Shown here: in pieces, positions 4,675 to 5,632 of the stretch
Numbering within the stretch: the first letter of the stretch is position 1
Layout: each line of letters begins with the position of its first letter
From: Nitrospirota bacterium
Lineage (GTDB): Bacteria; Nitrospirota; Nitrospiria; Nitrospirales; UBA8639
Assembly: GCA_029881175.1 (NCBI GenBank)
Contig: JAOUNC010000206.1
Coordinates: forward strand, 1-5,632
Direction: 5' to 3'
Length of the DNA: 5,632 nucleotides
Notes under the pieces: generated by a model
What the model saw: the letters and a program-made list of their open reading frames with translations, nothing else
The model's database searches: none
Told to the model about the DNA's origin: nothing
Translations under genes and position numbers: made by a program

Positions 4675-5632
4675 TTAGCGGGGCATTAAAGGGAGATGAA
4701 TAAAAAAGGTCGTTCCCACATTCAGTTCACTTTTTACTGAAATTTTACCAGAATGTGCGTCAATGACATCTTTCACGATTTTAGTGCCCAGTCCGGTTCC
4801 GCCCTTTTTCTTGCTGACGGCATTTGTGGTAAAGAGGCTATCCCGAATTTCTGCCGGCATTCCCCGTCCCGTATCTTTCACACGTAGACATATTTCACCT
4901 GATGTGGAATCCAATTCACCCAGTATGGTAATCGACCCACCAGGAGGGACCTCCGTTACGGCATTGTTCACCAAATTATAAAAGGCATTGAAAAGACGCC
5001 CTTCATCGGCTTGGATCGGAGGAAGATCGTCAAGCCCTTCCTGAAGGAGAGTAATCTCCTTTTCTTGCGCAAACAACTTTAAGGTGTCAAACACTGATGC
5101 CACCACATGGACCATTTTGCAAGGGGAGAATTTTGGAGGACTGCTGAGCCCCTTAACACAATCGGCAATTTCCTTAACGCGATCTTGAATACGACGTGCG
5201 TTGTTACTCAGCATTTCAATGACTTCGTTGCAAATTTCCTGACTCTTTTTGGCTTTGTCAGGATTTGGACTTTTCATCTCGGCAAACATCTCATCGATCT
5301 CATCTTGAAGCAATGAGGCTCCGCATAACACAGGCATCAGTAAGTTTTTTACATCGTGGCCGATGTCCCCGAGAATGCGGGCGACTTCGGCCAACTTCGC
5401 TTCTTGAAACAGGCGGGCTTGTTCGATGGACAACGCTGTGAATGAAGCGATGATGCTTAAGATGGCCACATCATCCTGATCTAAGCGACCGCCTTTTTTG
5501 TTCATCACTTCCAACACCCCAATAGGATGCCCCTCCCATCGTTTGAGTGGGAGGGCAATCATGTCTTGCGTCGTAAATCCCGTGTTTTGGTCGATTTTTT
5601 CGAGGTGCCGTTGATCACCCTTGACGTCTTGA
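4675..5632 (-). CDS. GAF-domain sensor histidine kinase, C-terminal part (start lies beyond the right edge)
   Basis: The frame is open from base 5631 to the TAA at 4675, so 318 residues are visible. An ATG at 5562 is internal: the 23 codons before it continue the domain (ending NTGFTTQDM). Counting from the first complete codon, residues 1-75 are the end of a GAF sensor domain (MIALPLKRWEGHPIGVLEVMNK). Next comes the dimerisation helix with the phosphoacceptor His92 in GDIGHDVKNLLMP. The Asp and Asn at +1 and +4 fit the D-x-x-N phosphatase motif seen in bifunctional kinases. The ATPase domain is intact: N-box Asn223 (YNLVNNAV), G1 Asp253 (KDTGRGM), F-box LFTTNA, and G2 GGTGLG (277-282). The protein ends just after this domain, so no receiver is attached and a partner response regulator must lie elsewhere. 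No membrane segment is visible in this part. The cyclase follows on the same strand after 234 bp. Confidence 0.93.
   Translation of the reverse strand, partial: QDVKGDQRHLEKIDQNTGFTTQDMIALPLKRWEGHPIGVLEVMNKKGGRLDQDDVAILSIIASFTALSIEQARLFQEAKLAEVARILGDIGHDVKNLLMPVLCGASLLQDEIDEMFAEMKSPNPDKAKKSQEICNEVIEMLSNNARRIQDRVKEIADCVKGLSSPPKFSPCKMVHVVASVFDTLKLFAQEKEITLLQEGLDDLPPIQADEGRLFNAFYNLVNNAVTEVPPGGSITILGELDSTSGEICLRVKDTGRGMPAEIRDSLFTTNAVSKKKGGTGLGTKIVKDVIDAHSGKISVKSELNVGTTFFIHLPLMPR

Overview
The window comes from the chromosome of a gram-negative-type bacterium of moderate GC content. The combination of a CHASE2-type class III cyclase, a GAF histidine kinase carrying a GHDVKN H-box and an SBBP/DUF7948-type exported protein is most reminiscent of Nitrospirota, perhaps a lower-GC Nitrospira-like species. 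This is inference from remembered family resemblance; no taxonomic marker gene is present. No RNA genes, CRISPR arrays, insertion sequences or integrase remnants were seen.

Layout, left to right. (1) Positions 1-277, minus strand: the 5' part of an exported SBBP/DUF7948-like protein that runs off the left edge. (2) 278-809: about 530 bp of divergent intergenic DNA with several inverted repeats, including a perfect 17-bp palindrome. (3) 810-1499, plus: a CRP-type regulator with a well-preserved cyclic-nucleotide pocket and a CRP-like recognition helix. (4) 1500-1666: a regulatory gap holding a near-consensus CRP/FNR-family site centred exactly 41.5 bp upstream of the start predicted by a good -10 hexamer. 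(5) 1667-2455, plus: a class II cyclic-nucleotide phosphodiesterase with a TTG start. (6) 2503-4440, minus, convergent with the phosphodiesterase: a membrane-bound CHASE2 nucleotide cyclase. (7) 4441-4674: intergenic. (8) 4675 to the right edge, minus: the C-terminal part of a GAF-domain sensor histidine kinase whose start lies outside the window.

The central point is that positions 708-4440 hold a complete candidate second-messenger circuit: a membrane cyclase with an extracytoplasmic sensor makes the nucleotide, the CRP-type protein senses it, and the phosphodiesterase destroys it. A CRP-like operator in front of the phosphodiesterase gene suggests negative feedback, with the signal inducing its own breakdown. 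The cyclase lacks the classical adenine-selecting lysine (Asp at residue 491, with Thr571 at the partner position), so the identity of the nucleotide is open. The histidine kinase is on the same strand as the cyclase and upstream of it, but a 234-bp gap separates them and a functional link is not shown.
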